A DNA stretch of 64,000 nt from Nematopogon swammerdamellus (GCA_946902875.1 OX336343.1:19143596-19207595); one strand, 5' to 3'; numbered from the stretch's first letter, positions 31,727-42,549 are shown. Notes: generated from the letters alone by a model not told the origin. Numbers and translations: made by a program.

Positions 31727-32132
31727 AAACCGTGTGGGGCGGGTATTTAAAAAGAATAGCCCCACTGTGTACCTCTTCTCGTGCATGTCGTAAAGGGCGA
31801 CTAAGGGACAAGGGCAAGATGACATGCTAAAGGGCGACTGAATAGCCACCTCTCACCTTGGCACGGTCATTCCGCCAAGACATGCACCATCTTGAGAAGT
31901 GACAGAATGTGAAGACAGTGAAACCGCATTTAAATCGATGAAGTGGTTCTCGATTCATAAGGATATTCATATATTGACGTACTTTTAATACGTACTTCCG
32001 GTTACATATTTCCATCGATAGTTATCTTATTGTCCGAATATTTTGCGAAACGTGTTGGTCGGTGTTGTGCTGTAATTTGTCAGTCCTTGCAGCACAACGG
32101 CGGTTACTCTGCTCACCCCGATTGTCAGGATA
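31727..32132 (+). mobile_element. SINE-C split by a Helitron-like fragment
   Basis: 5' module (ACCGTGTGGGGCGGGTATTT ... CGACTAAGGGACAAGGGCAA), then CCACCTCTCACCTTGGCACG. After the insert it resumes GATAGTTATCTTATTGTCC, GGTCGGTGTTGTGCTGTAAT and CACCCCGATTGTCAGGATAC. Confidence 0.75.
31887..32015 (+). mobile_element. HEL-D-like fragment inside SINE-C
   Basis: CTTGAGAAGTGACAGAATGT, AAATCGATGAAGTGGTTCTC and AAGGATATTCATATATTGAC are HEL-D interior blocks in reversed orientation. The terminal CTAG end is missing. Confidence 0.55.
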
Positions 32133-32139
32133 CACCATA

Positions 32140-32548
32140 GTACCGTGTGGGGTCGGTACTTAAAAAGAATAGTCCCACTGCATCTCTCCCCGTCGCATGT
32201 CGTAAAAGTCGACTAAGGGATCGTCAGCCTCGGCAGCATGGATGACCGCCCGACTGTTGGAGGCTGACCGTGGTTCGGATACCACGTTAAACTGTAGGTC
32301 CCTTCCCTTCTTACCTTACTAGGTGGTAGGGTTTATCCCGGCCGGGTTGGTACCACCGCACTGAGCGGAACGTCGGTCGAAACGGCTATGTAAATAGTTC
32401 GTGTTTTCCGTCCAGTTCAGTGTAGCCGGCGCGAAATGAAGGGAAGCACTGACATGTCACCTAGTTCACCCGGTGTTATGGGCTGACATCACGGATGTTG
32501 TAGGTGATGTAGCCAACCGTGTCAAGTTTCCATAAAAAAAAAAAAAAT
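32140..32548 (+). mobile_element. SINE-A with 5' module and partly deleted tRNA/5S head
   Basis: GTACCGTGTGGGGTCGGTAC ... GACTAAGGGATC, then GTCAGCCTCGGCAGCATGGA TGACCGCC (5S part mostly lost), B-box-like GGTTCGGATACC, full core and tail, and poly(A) of about 14. Confidence 0.85.
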
Positions 32549-32589
32549 GTGGCAGTATGTACGTATGTTATATTCAGACATTGCTGAGC

Positions 32590-32790
32590 TCTTCCATTTC
32601 CGAAGTGTTCACAATTCGTACGCCCCCGGTCAATGCCAATATGCCGGCCTTGCAAGCTGGAAGTAATCTGCAACGGTTCTCTGTGGGCCATTTATTTACA
32701 GAACCGGTAAATGTTGTACGCACCGCCTGCGATTTATTTTGCCTGCAAGTACGAATTCGGGTTCTTTAAGGCGCCGCAACTCACTATATT
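32590..32790 (+). pseudogene. Degenerate LINE-J RT-tail fragment
   Basis: CGGTTCTCTGTGGGCC, ATTTATTTACAGAACCGG and TTCGGGTTCTTTAAGGCGC parallel the coding block at 2505-2605 (NRFCRSFIHRTGKMWNALP ... NLGFFKRG). Highly diverged. Confidence 0.45.
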
Positions 32791-32898
32791 TTCCTCAATT
32801 TTAACTAAGATCGGAAAATGTTTCATCACGAAAGATGAAGTAACCGGAAATATGAGAAGTACCTGCTCATTAAAAAATACAGTGCATAGAGAAGTATT

Positions 32899-33071
32899 TC
32901 CTAATAAATATAAAAACGAAGTTTCTACGGTCGTATAAAGTGCGTCATTATATGAATATCCTTATGACTCGAGAACCACTTTATCGATTTACATACGGTC
33001 ACTTCTCACTGTTACATTCTGCCACTCACTTCTCAAAATGTCACGCTAAGCGAAACCGCGGGCAAAACTAG
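32899..33071 (+). mobile_element. HEL-D Helitron-like element
   Basis: TCCTAATAAATATAAAAACG ... CTCGAGAACCACTTTATCGA ... CGCTAAGCGAAACCGCGGGC AAAACTAG. The 3' flank is C rather than T, so the end is slightly degenerate. Confidence 0.65.
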
Positions 33072-33175
33072 CATTATAAACGCTTTATCGAACATAATTT
33101 TCGAAAATATTGTAGGAACACAGAAAAAAAAGCTCTACTTAGACAAAAAAAAAATCTCCTTGCATTACATATTTG

Positions 33176-33361
33176 TCGTGCTGGCTGCACTGAACTGGAC
33201 GGAAAATACAAAGAATTTTCATTCAGTGCGGTGGTACAACCCGAACGGGAAGAAACCTTCAGTTTTATGTGATATCCGAACCACGGCCAGTCTCAAGGAA
33301 ACCCATCCAAAGTCTGACTGCGCCTGGTGTGCTCACGTCCGACATCGGACGGCTGACAATG
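33176..33361 (-). mobile_element. SINE-A fragment (head to core, internally deleted)
   Basis: Contains TGCACTGAACTGGACGGAAA, TTCATTCAGTGCGGTGGTAC, the B-box complement GATATCCGAACCACGGCCAG, and 5S-like residues (AACCCATCCAAAGTCTGACT). Confidence 0.7.
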
Positions 33362-33734
33362 GCTAGACTCACGATGTCATCATGTTACTTATAGGAACTA
33401 GGTGGCGTGTCGCAGCTTTCCCTGTATCGCGTAGAGCTGCTCAGAATCTTGGAAACACCCAGACTAGACGGCGGCACCGCACAAGCCATGTGATACGCCA
33501 TTGTCAGGTGCTGATGTATGGGTTCGTTACCCCTTTCTCTGCGAGACAAAATGCTATTATTTTGCAATAACCCGGACACGAGTAGTCTCGTAGTGTTTGT
33601 TAGGTTTTCTTGTTATGTAAATCTTGGAAAGTGTGGGCAATTTGGTTAGATCCTACCATAATAAACACCCGATTCAACACACAACAACAACAAATTTAAG
33701 GTTAGACAGAATACGATAGAAAATTGTCTCTCTT
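33362..33734. other. No recognisable feature
   Basis: Nothing supported. Confidence 0.4.
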
Positions 33735-34458
33735 ATAAATCTCAAGAGAAGCTCACCACTAGACCACCGAGATAAGTAATTCTTTATTCTTTATTCTTTA
33801 TTCATCATCCATATACAGTACCTACACTGCACTCGGATTCGTCATATCAGAGGAAAAGAACAGTGTAGTCGACATGAAAAGAAGGGAAGCACTGACATGG
33901 CACCAAATTGACCCGGTGTTATGTGCTGACATCACAGATGTTGTAGGTGATGTAGCCAACCGTGTCAGCTCCCATAAAAAAAAATTAGAGATGCCTCAAT
34001 GGAGACATGCACTGGCAAGCTATGATCAAATACACGGAGGACCAGACATAGCCGATTGTCCTGTACAATGAGATACAGATGGTATTGTAAAATTAAATGA
34101 TGATAAAAAAACAAACAAACAAAAATTCAGAGACGGTGATATAAATTCAGTTAAGTTTATTTATTAAAATCTCGATTTGGAACGAGAACTTATTGTCATC
34201 TTGCAGAGTTTCAGAAATCTCAACAGCTCACCACTAGACCTCCTGGACAAGTAATTAGAGGAAAAGAACATTTAAAGATGCCTCAATGGAGGCATGCCCT
34301 GGCAAGGTATGATCAAATACACGGCGGACCAGACATAACATAACCGATTGTCCTGTACAACGAGATACAGACGGTATTGTAAAATTAAACGATGATAAAA
34401 AAACAAACAAATAAAAATTCAGAGACGGTGATATAAATTCAGTCACGTTTATTTATTA
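33735..34458 (+). repeat. Direct duplication of an unidentified sequence; first copy split by a SINE
   Basis: Copy 1 (about 33735-33775 and 33985-34165) and copy 2 (about 34220-34458) share AGCTCACCACTAGACC, AGTAATT, GATGCCTCAATGGAG, TATGATCAAATACACGG, CCGATTGTCCTGTACAA and AAATTCAGAGACGGTGATAT. Copy 1 contains an insertion with a TTCTTTA microsatellite and a SINE-A tail. The short plus-strand frames resemble a retroelement gag/pol end, but I cannot name the family. Confidence 0.7.
33868..33987 (+). mobile_element. SINE-A tail fragment
   Basis: AAGGGAAGCACTGACATGGC ... ATGTTGTAGGTGATGTAGCC ... CGTGTCAGCTCCCATAAAAA. Confidence 0.8.
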
Positions 34459-34459
34459 A

Positions 34460-34677
34460 CTAGCTTTTGCCCGCGGCTTTGCTTCGCATAACTTTTTGCT
34501 CACAGCTCAGGCCGCCGATGACATAGCGTTATGATTTATGGCATAAAAACATCTTGAGAAGTAACAGAATGTAAGAGTAAAAACCCTATATAAATCGATA
34601 AAGTGGATATCAAGTTATAAGGATATTCATATGTTGTACATTACATGGCCGGAGAAGCTTCGCTTTATTTATTAGGA
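34460..34677 (-). mobile_element. HEL-D Helitron-like element
   Basis: Minus orientation: TCCTAATAAATAAAGCGAAG ... AGCCGCGGGCAAAAGCTAG, flanked by A (34678 complement) and T (34459 complement), as Helitrons insert between A and T. Confidence 0.8.
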
Positions 34678-34820
34678 TCCAATCGGAAATACAATCATCT
34701 TGGAAAAGCCAAACATATTATATCATAGATTGCTGAACTGATTCTGTTCTAAAACATTCCGCCAATGATATTGCTTCATCCATCATGAATGCACCGCACC
34801 ACTGACGTAACCATATAAAC

Positions 34821-34911
34821 TCCATTCTATCATCGTAACATTATTTTTCTTCTATACTGCTAGTAGTGAAAACATGATCATTGTCTTCCCGCTGACAGTA
34901 GAAAGTGATAC
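34821..34911 (+). repeat. 91-bp dispersed duplication, copy 1
   Basis: TCCATTCTATCATCGTAACA ... CCGCTGACAGTAGAAAGTGA TAC. It recurs at 36622-36712 with one mismatch seen. Confidence 0.85.
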
Positions 34912-35124
34912 TGTATCGAATCGCAGATGCCCTATGCACCGGCACAGTAGTAATGTTGCATTCTGCGGTCGCCGGCAGTTCCTCGTTCGATGTCGGTGGA
35001 TGCAAATCGTTCTGGTATATCACGAAACACGATTCATCTATTAGTATTGAGTAAGCGATAACGTACGTAACGTAATGTAATGTGGCGTGTATGAAAACTG
35101 TGTGAATTTTTGTTTTTGTTGTTT

Positions 35125-35467
35125 GTTTTTTTTATGGATACTGAAACGGTTGGCTACATCAGACATCACCTACAACATCCGTGATGTCAGCCATTTAACC
35201 CATAACACCGGTTGAACTTGGTGCCACGTCAGTGCTTCCCTTCGGTCGTGCCGGCTGCACTGAACTGGACGGAAAACACAAACTATTTACATAGCCGTTT
35301 CGACCGACCTTTCATTCAATGCGGTGGTACCATCCCGGCCGGGTTAAACCCTACCACCTAGTAATATAAGAAAAGAGTCATATCCCTTAGTCGCCTCGCC
35401 TTTTACGACATACACGGGGAGAAATGCAGTGGGGTTATTCTTTTAAAGTACCGGCTCCACATGGTAC
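35125..35467 (-). mobile_element. SINE-A, short form with 5' module, no tRNA/5S head
   Basis: Same architecture as 28324-28659: GTACCATGTGGAGCCGGTAC ... GGCGACTAAGGGATATGACT joined directly to the core, then the tail and poly(A). Confidence 0.83.
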
Positions 35468-35610
35468 GGCATGTTTGATATTATGTGCTTTTATCCTGTA
35501 CCTATTGAATTTCAATTTTCAATTCAAAATTCCACAGAGTACACAGTATCTTCGAAAATGTTACTCATATCTCATCAGCATATTTTGTAGACATTCACTC
35601 TTTTGCTTGC

Positions 35611-35710
35611 ATGGTGGTCGGTGTTGTGCTGTGCATTAATTTACCTTGGAGTACTTGCGACACAACATCAATTACTCTGCACACCCCGATTGTCGGAATA
35701 CATCGTGATT
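35611..35710 (+). mobile_element. SINE-C 3' fragment
   Basis: GTGGTCGGTGTTGTGCTGTG ... ACTCTGCACACCCCGATTGT CGGAATACATCGTG. Confidence 0.7.
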
Positions 35711-36006
35711 ACAGGCTCGCGTCCCGTACGACGGATACGAACCCTACAAAATTAAGGGGGCCCGGGCTCGTGTTTATGTTCTAAGTGTTTTTGTTTTTGC
35801 TCGTCGTAAAAACGATGATACATACAAGCGTCAAACTAGCTGTGATTATAGCACAAACTCTAAAGTATAAAATAAATAATAAAAACGTCGGGTTACCGCT
35901 AGGGATCCTAAACTGAATGAAAGAAAGAAAAAATATTTTTTGGTATATGCTTAAAACACAAATGTATTGTGTTGTGTGTGCGACGGAACAAGTAAAGTGT
36001 GACAAG

Positions 36007-36304
36007 CACAGAGCATCAAATGCGCGCGCCCGCCCCTCCTAGAGGCGCCCTGAGCGCGATTTCTCTACAACGCCGTTGAAGCCTGTGGGCGTGGCCTATG
36101 ACTTACATGTGTGTGTTGTGCGTGTGCATTTGTTTTGTGCGTGTGCCTAACTTGCTCCTCTTTGTGTGTAGTGTCGATACTAGCACACACACACACACAC
36201 ATACGAAGCGCTAGCAGCACTGCGTGTAGTTTTTGGGTTTCAAATATTATCGCTTAGGGCGTCTCTAGTAGGGGGCGCGCGCGGTAGGTATTTGATGCTC
36301 TGTG
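36007..36304 (+). mobile_element. MITE, 8-bp target duplication family, copy 2
   Basis: CACAGAGCATCAAATGCGCG ... TATTTGATGCTCTGTG, with GTGACAAG repeated exactly at 35999-36006 and 36305-36312. Internal ACAC microsatellite at about 36186-36201. Confidence 0.9.
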
Positions 36305-36621
36305 GTGACAAGTGTGTATGTATTGTGAATTTTTCAGCGAAATCAATCATGTGAACACATTCAGAATGAGATCACATTGACCGCTTAGCTGGTTCTACTG
36401 TTCTTATATGATTGAGCTGTCACATTGATGTCATCGGAAACGAGAGTTACGCAACCGCATCATGTGCCGGCGGGCACTTGAATGGTGGGAACGAAAGAGC
36501 ACAGGATCTTACCCACTGTTCACTTTTGCAGTTCGCGTGAAAATATCGATATTATATGTATGCACTATGTACCATGGATAGCATTTCTGTGCCTATTCTA
36601 TCAGCAATTATTGCAAAAATG

Positions 36622-36712
36622 TCCATTCTATCATCGTAACATTATTTTTCTTCTATACTGCTAATAGTGAAAACATGATCATTGTCTTCCCGCTGACAGT
36701 AGAAAGTGATAC
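36622..36712 (+). repeat. 91-bp dispersed duplication, copy 2
   Basis: Direct copy of 34821-34911, 1.7 kb away. Confidence 0.85.
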
Positions 36713-36963
36713 AAGTAATGCTAAAAACCTTTTTTTTTTGCTTAACGTCTTTATTTGAGTGTGTATAACCCTCCCGAAATTTTTGACATGACTAACGAAA
36801 CACCTTATATAAGTAACGAACAGCTTTCGAAGTAAACAACCGTGTTTTGAATAAAAACTTCAGCTGGCAGGGACAGCTGATAAACATTTTGTCGACCGGG
36901 GTCTCGAAGTGCATCTGCCTAGTTAGTTGTTTGAGCATATAAAAATGAAATAATAACAAATTT

Positions 36964-37265
36964 ACCGTATGGGGCTGGTACTTGAAAAGAATAGCCCCAC
37001 TCCATGATAAGGACAAGATGCCGTGCTAAAGGGCGACAGCTATCCACCTCTCACTTTGGCGAGGTCCTTCCACCGAGTGATGAAGGAGGTGGGTCTTCGT
37101 GCCTTACTTGCTGCTTGATAGTCACCGAGCATTTGATAGTTATCTTGTCCTAATACTTTGCTAAACGTGGAGGGTGGTCGGTGTTCGGTGTTGTGCTTTA
37201 ATTTACAAGAGCACTTGCAGCACAGCACCGATCACTCTGCTTACCCCGATTGACGGCACACAGCG
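36964..37265 (+). mobile_element. SINE-C, near full length
   Basis: TACCGTATGGGGCTGGTACT TGAAAAGAATAGCCCCACT, then GATAAGGACAAGATGCCGTG, TAAAGGGCGACAG, CTTACTTGCTGCTTGATAGT, TCGGTGTTGTGCT and ACTCTGCTTACCCCGATTG. Part of the 5' module is deleted. Confidence 0.8.
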
Positions 37266-37901
37266 TGTGCTAAGTATTCATGAAATTTATCTTACAATAA
37301 ACAAAAATATCCTGGCTGGCTGCTTGAGAATTAAAAATTATAATAATAATAATATACCGCTCGAAGCTTAGTCTCGCGTCGTCTCGGAGAGCTCCATAGC
37401 CACGGCCTGCACCCGCCGGCGTGCTTGGAGGTCCGCCTCCCGCCGCCGGCAAGAATACCGTTTTTTGTTTTTGTCTGTTTCTATTAATTTTGTATAGGTA
37501 TTTTATTTTATAAATATATAAAATTAATATAAATATGTACACAAAAAACGTGAAAATAAAGGTTATAATAATATAATAATATTACTCCAGATAATTAAAA
37601 AAAAATCACAAAGCGCTCGGCGGTTCAAGCAAGTCTGTTGCCCACATTCTGTTGCAGGCATCACGATTCTCATACTCTTTCCTTTGCGCACCCTCACACG
37701 GCACGTGGTCACATTTTTTGCTGGCACGCACGCAGTAAGCTTTCGTCTGCAGCCGGCTTCGCACGTGCTTTAGGTTCGCCGCAAACTTGCCGCCATTATG
37801 CTGCTTGTTTCCGCTTTCGTTATTTGCGTGGCTGGATTTAATTACAGGGTTCCGAGGCAAATCGGTTTTTTTTTTAATTTTCGTTTTTTTGAGTACGCGA
37901 T
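37266..37901. other. Unannotated; one Cys-containing open frame
   Basis: The minus-strand frame at 37606-37860 (84 residues) has a regular C..C..C spacing (YCVRASKKCDHVPCEG and RDACNRMW) and low similarity to surrounding repeats. It could be a remnant exon or a transposon Cys-rich end. I do not recognise it. Confidence 0.3.
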
Positions 37902-38213
37902 TTTCGGTTGGCTACATCACCTACAACATCCGTGATGTCAGCCCATAACACCGGGTGAATTAGGTGCCATGCCAGTGCTTCACTTCATTTCATGTTGGAT
38001 ACGCTGAACTGGACATAAAACGCGAACTATTTACATAGCCGTTTCGATCGACGTTTCTTTTAGTGGTTCAGTGCGGTGGTATCAATCCGGCCGGGATAAA
38101 CCCTACTACCTATTATGGTAAAATGGGAATGGACACAGTTTAACGTGGAATCCGAACCACGGTCAGCCTCCAACGGTCGACCGACGACCGCACCACTGAG
38201 CTACCGAGACAGA
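37902..38213 (-). mobile_element. SINE-A with truncated tRNA/5S head
   Basis: Minus strand: GTAGCTCAGTGGTGCGGTCG (A box), CCGTTGGAGGCTGACCGTGG, TTCGGATTCCACG, core with GGTGGTA/TAGGTAGTAGGG, tail to ATGTAGCCAACCG. The 5S part is deleted and the poly(A) eroded. Confidence 0.75.
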
Positions 38214-38341
38214 CGATGCTATATCGATGCCTTTTTCGGAATCGCTAAAAAAGTTAAAGTAGAAAGGTTACATAGTTCAAGACTATGAACACGTTTGCAA
38301 ATTAAAATTAAAAATAATATGTATGTGATAGTGATAAGATA

Positions 38342-38425
38342 ATTAATGTACACATAGCGTCATGCCTGTTTCCCAGTGTGGTAGGCAGATACAACGGATC
38401 TCCACGAACCACGATCCTGCCTGAC
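38342..38425. repeat. Short dispersed repeat (GCCTGTTTCCCAGTG type)
   Basis: GCCTGTTTCCCAGTGTGG TAGGCAGA ... ACGGATCTCCACG. It recurs at 40190-40255 and 58766-58842. Confidence 0.65.
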
Positions 38426-38431
38426 ATAATT

Positions 38432-38822
38432 ATTTTTTTTTTTTATGGAAACTGACACGGTTGGCTACATCAACCACAACGTCCGTGATGTCAGCCCATA
38501 ACACCGGGTGAACTAGGTGCCATGTCAGTGCTTCCCCCTTTGATCGTGCCGGCTACACTGAACTGGTCGGAAAACACAAACTATTTACATAACCGTTTTG
38601 ACCGACGTTTCATTCAGTGCGGTGGTACCAACCCGGGCGGGTTAAACCCTACCACCAAGTAAGATTAGGAGGAAAGGGACCTACAGTTTTACGAGGAATC
38701 CGAACCTCGGTCAGCCTCCAACGGTTAGCGGTCACCCATCCAAGTACTGACCGCACCCAGCGTTGCTTAACGTTCAATAGCGACAGTTGACTGTCTGCAC
38801 CACTGAGCTATCGAGGCTGACT
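38432..38822 (-). mobile_element. SINE-A with best-preserved tRNA/5S hybrid head
   Basis: Minus strand from 38822: GTCAGCCTCGATAGCTCAGT GG (A box), TTAAGCAACGCTGGGTGCGG (38770 downward) and TACTTGGATGGGTGACCGC (38746-38728), both close to the 3' half of eukaryotic 5S rRNA. B-box-like GGTTCGGATTCC, core, tail and poly(A) follow. No 5' module precedes the head here, so GTCAGCCTCG is probably the native 5' end. Confidence 0.88.
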
Positions 38823-38928
38823 CTCTGATATCTCTGCCGCCTCTTCCAGTTTCATAATGTCCTTCATACATGCTCGTCGGTTACTGGTACTACGCACTTG
38901 ACCCTTTTTGAGCACATGACCGATCTGT

Positions 38929-39101
38929 AGGGCTATTACGAGTTTCGCTACGCCGCGCCGGCCGAGGTGTAGCGTGCGTAGAGAGCGTAAGCGTCTGCGC
39001 GGAAGATTTGCGAACTCGCTTCCGCGCAGCGGCTTACGTTCTCTACGCACGCTACACCTCGGCGTAGCCGGCGCGGCGTAGCAAATCTCGTGATAGCCCT
39101 G
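38929..39101. mobile_element. GC-rich foldback MITE, ~172 bp
   Basis: Inverted arms AGGGCTAT(T/C)ACGAG ... CTACGCCGCGCCGGC ... GAGGTGTAGCGTGCGTAGAG around GGAAGATTTGCGAACTCGCTTCC. No clear target duplication. Confidence 0.75.
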
Positions 39102-39874
39102 CTGGTCCTGGACTCCTGGCCGACGACAAAGAGTATATAATTCGTGACAACCAATCAGCTTGCCAAACAGACTCGCGGGAATTTAGAGAAACCTCGAAAT
39201 ACGAATTTCAAAATCCCCTACAGGCGTTTTCTCGTTAGTGAGTAAAATCACGCAAAACTCAAATTATGATATCTTTAAATACAAGGCATGAAACCCTGTA
39301 ACTACGTCGATGTTCATTGAAGTTAGAAGCGATTTTCAATGTTTAGTAAAAGAGGAATTTGTCCCTTTTGAACGAGTCTTCTTTATTGTTTATTGTTTAT
39401 TGTATAATTTCATCCACAGGTAGGTAACCTACGCTTGGACATGTCGAAAATTCCGCCAGTTCTAAATTCAATGCGAAGAAGAACTGACAAACAAACTTCG
39501 CAAGTCACAATGTTTTGTTAGTACCTTATAAGTATTATATTATAGTAACTTATAAATAATTAACCCATACTACCGCTCACAAGAGCATTCATATTTACAG
39601 CATAAACATGAATACTGAAGAATCTGACCACTCTGCCTATTTAAATTACCTATATCTGGTGTATAGTGCCATCGTCAATTTGATACTTAAATATATCAAG
39701 TCAATTCAACAAATATTAGTAAAAGTTTATTACAAAGAAATGTAATAAATAAGTCATGTTAAAAATGTAAAGATACAAAGTGTATCCAATTGTCAAGTTA
39801 TTTAGTGGGAAAAACAGTAGTCAGATTCTCAGATAAAATTATGGTCAGCTAAAGCATCCTTAATAGTGTAATAA
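39102..39874. other. No recognisable feature
   Basis: AT-rich; a TTTATTG microsatellite near 39381. Confidence 0.4.
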
Positions 39875-40003
39875 CTAATAACTCTTTTCAATTAACATTT
39901 GTTTAATTCTTCGTTTAAAATTATTATCTTCTAATTGTTTTATGTTAGAAGACAGTTTATTGTAAAATCTAACACTATTACAAATAAAAATACCAATGAT
40001 GAT
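39875..40003 (-). pseudogene. LINE RT C-terminal remnant
   Basis: The minus-strand frame encodes ICNSVRFYNKLSSNIKQLED followed by a FKRRIKQMLIEKSY end and a stop. This is the typical C-terminus of insect non-LTR ORF2 proteins (VRFYNKLP ... FK ... L). Different from LINE-J and RTE; diverged and frame-broken upstream. Confidence 0.55.
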
Positions 40004-40189
40004 TTTGCAAAAGCATCAATAGAAAACTGGGTTGTGATTATAGACTTACTACTATGTTTTTTTACGTTATTTAGCGTGTTGATTGATTCGAGAAGAAATT
40101 TGCTGCAACCTAGAGAATTGTAATAAAACATTTTTATTGTTTTGATTAGTTTATAGATATTTTTATTAATATTATAAAAAGAAAACGCA

Positions 40190-40255
40190 CATACTCACAT
40201 CACGCCACTCCTGTTTCCCAGTGGGATAGGCAGGATAACGAATCTCCGCGTGCCA
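40190..40255. repeat. Short dispersed repeat (GCCTGTTTCCCAGTG type)
   Basis: CACTCCTGTTTCCCAGTGGG ATAGGCAGGATAACG ... CTCCGCGTGCCAC. Confidence 0.55.
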
Positions 40256-40685
40256 CTATTACTAACAACCTCGCTAACAACACATCCATACATTTAAATA
40301 TAATACTTGTTTAATTTACTTTTTATTATGCATAAACACATTTATTCTGACTAAAATAAAACATTCGCATAGAATGAATTGAGTTCACAAGTGATTTTTA
40401 ATACAGCATCCACATCTCCCAGCCGAGTCCTTTATCGTCACAGTCACGTTCTCGATAAAAACCACCGCACGAATCATGAGGCGATATTTCGGAAGTTTTT
40501 AGCGACTATCGCTTCGCGAGCGCTGCGTTTACCCTCCTGATCGACGCGGTGATGGCACGCCCCGGCCATATACGGGAAAACCTGTTCCTTACTTCGCCGA
40601 ATAGGGCGCAGGCCACTTTAGGCCAGTTCTCTTGGTTTGCGTATTGCTTGAAGATTTTGTTCGGAGCACAGAACAGAACTTAGTT
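40256..40685. other. No recognisable feature
   Basis: Nothing supported. Confidence 0.4.
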
Positions 40686-41150
40686 GTGTGACCGTTCGAC
40701 TGTGGAGACTGACCGTGGTTAGGATTTCACGTGAAAAATTATTGTTACCTACCCTTACCATACTGCAGAGATGGTTCGGTTTAACCCACAGAGCACGGAA
40801 CCGCCCCCGCCCGCGCCCCCTCCTAGAGGCGCCCTAAGCGATAATATTTGAAACCCAATAACTGGACGCAGTGCTACTAGCGCTTCGTATGTGTGTGTGT
40901 GTGTGTGTTAGTATCGACACTACACACAAAGAGGAGCAAGTTAGGCACACGCACAAAACAAATGCACACGCACAACACACATATATAAGTCATAGGCCAC
41001 GCCTACAGGCTTCAACGCTGTTGTAGGTAAATCGCGCTCAGGGCACCTCAGTAGGGGGCGCGGGCGGGGGCGGTTCCGTGCTCTGTGGTTTAACCCAACC
41101 GAATTTGTAACATCGAACTGAATGAAAAGTTGGTCGAAATAGATAAAAAA
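40686..41150 (+). mobile_element. Old SINE-A copy split by a MITE
   Basis: GTGACCGTTCGACTGTGGAG ACTGACCGTGGTTAGGATTT (head end), core to GGTTTAACC (40786). It resumes after the MITE as GTTTAACCCAACCGAATTTG and GAACTGAATGAAAAGTTGGT CGAAAT. Confidence 0.65.
40787..41087 (-). mobile_element. MITE, 8-bp target duplication family, copy 3
   Basis: CACAGAGCACGGAACCGCCC ... GGTTCCGTGCTCTGTG, with GTTTAACC duplicated at 40779-40786 and 41088-41095. The interior is inverted relative to copies 1 and 2. Confidence 0.9.
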
Positions 41151-41391
41151 GATACCATTATCTGTTTTTCCAGGAAAACTCAAAAAAAGGTGGCTGCCAT
41201 ACAAACGACGGTTTCTTTCTATTAAATATTAAATGTTTGTTACGAGCGCCTAACTAATTCAACGCAACTGCCCTGTCAGTACATTTTGAATTTCGAAGAT
41301 AAAAACGTTCAGTTCGCCACACAAGCGAGAAAGTCAGTGGGGTATATTACCCTACCATTTATTTTTTTGATATCCAGTTGCGTAAGTGTAT

Positions 41392-41495
41392 CCGGCAAGA
41401 CGACCTGACATGGTACCTAGTCCACCAAGGTGTTAGGAGCTGACATTACGGGTGTATAGTAGATTACGACACAACAATGTCAGGTCTTAAAAAAA
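41392..41495 (+). mobile_element. Degenerate SINE-A tail
   Basis: GACATGGTACCTAGTCCACC AAGGTGTTAGGAGCTGACAT ... ATGTCAGGTCTTAAAAAAAC. Confidence 0.55.
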
Positions 41496-41929
41496 CAATT
41501 TTGTGGCCGGATCGTCTATATCTTCTGTCTTACACAAACACTACAAAATGTATCATACGACGCTGTATTCATCTTCCATCGTGTAAATCGGTCACTCACG
41601 TATGAAATACAGATTTGAAGCAAATTTTCTACAAGACACACGTATTATCCAGTTACAAGTTGAAGCTCCAATATAGAAAGTCAATAAACAAGCCGGAATA
41701 TAAACCCAAACACGTCCCAGTTGTAAATACGAATTACCGAGCGCCATCTAACTTGTTTTCTCGACGCTCCAAACGTATTTATTTGGTCGGTAATATGCTA
41801 AACTTCGCGAAAACAAACGATGTTTTTTCAAGAACTGAGCGGCGGAGGCGGCCCGAGCCGCCTTGCCGCGCGTGAAAACGCGAATTTCCTTTTGGAAAAG
41901 CTAAAGCCGCGTGCAGCGCATCGTGTTGA
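41496..41929. other. No recognisable feature
   Basis: Short open frames only. Confidence 0.4.
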
Positions 41930-42072
41930 ACACTTACTTCAAGAGAGGCGTGAATAGGCATCTGTCAGGCCGGCATGGCATTCGCAACCCCCGCGTACGA
42001 TCGAATGTCCATGGGCGTCTTTAGACCCTTATGGGTGGCTCGGCGTCACAAGTCGCGATTTCTATAAAAAAA
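41930..42072 (+). mobile_element. LINE-J 3' tail
   Basis: CTTCAAGAGAGGCGTGAATA GGCATCTGTC, GGCATTCGCAACCCCCGCGT, CGAATGTCCATGGGCGTC and CGCGATTTCTATAAAAAAA. Confidence 0.8.
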
Positions 42073-42549
42073 ATTGGTTGTCTGTAAAGTCGGTTTACGG
42101 ACGATAGTTTTACGTGATGACGTGAAATAGTCCTAGTACATAGAGCAAAGATCAGTAATTTCTATTTCCAGTAGAAAGATTAATCATCTTGTGACTGGCC
42201 ATCAATAAACTTCTGTTGTCTGATCTTGACAGTTTTACTTCTTAAGACGTTTCCATGGTAACTTTGACTATACCGATTGTGCCTCTCTATCGCTTGTTAC
42301 GCGCTCTCGCTTGCACACACAGGCTCAGATGGAACGTGACACTTTTTCGTGTATGCAGCCGGTGTTCATCAATTTATAAGACGTGACGTCATCGCGTCAA
42401 AACGTTGACACCGTTACATAAGTCAACTACTCTCTCTGGAGCACCGCTCGCTGTGCACATCATTCTTACATCATCAATCACACAATCGTTCGGGAAAGGT
42501 CCGAATGGGGCAAACACAAACGATACGGAAACTATGCGTATATATTTGA
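42073..42549. other. No recognisable feature
   Basis: Nothing supported. Confidence 0.4.

Noticed and set aside
38728..38770. 5S rRNA gene
   Set aside because: Only the 3' half resembles 5S and it is embedded in a tRNA-like SINE head.
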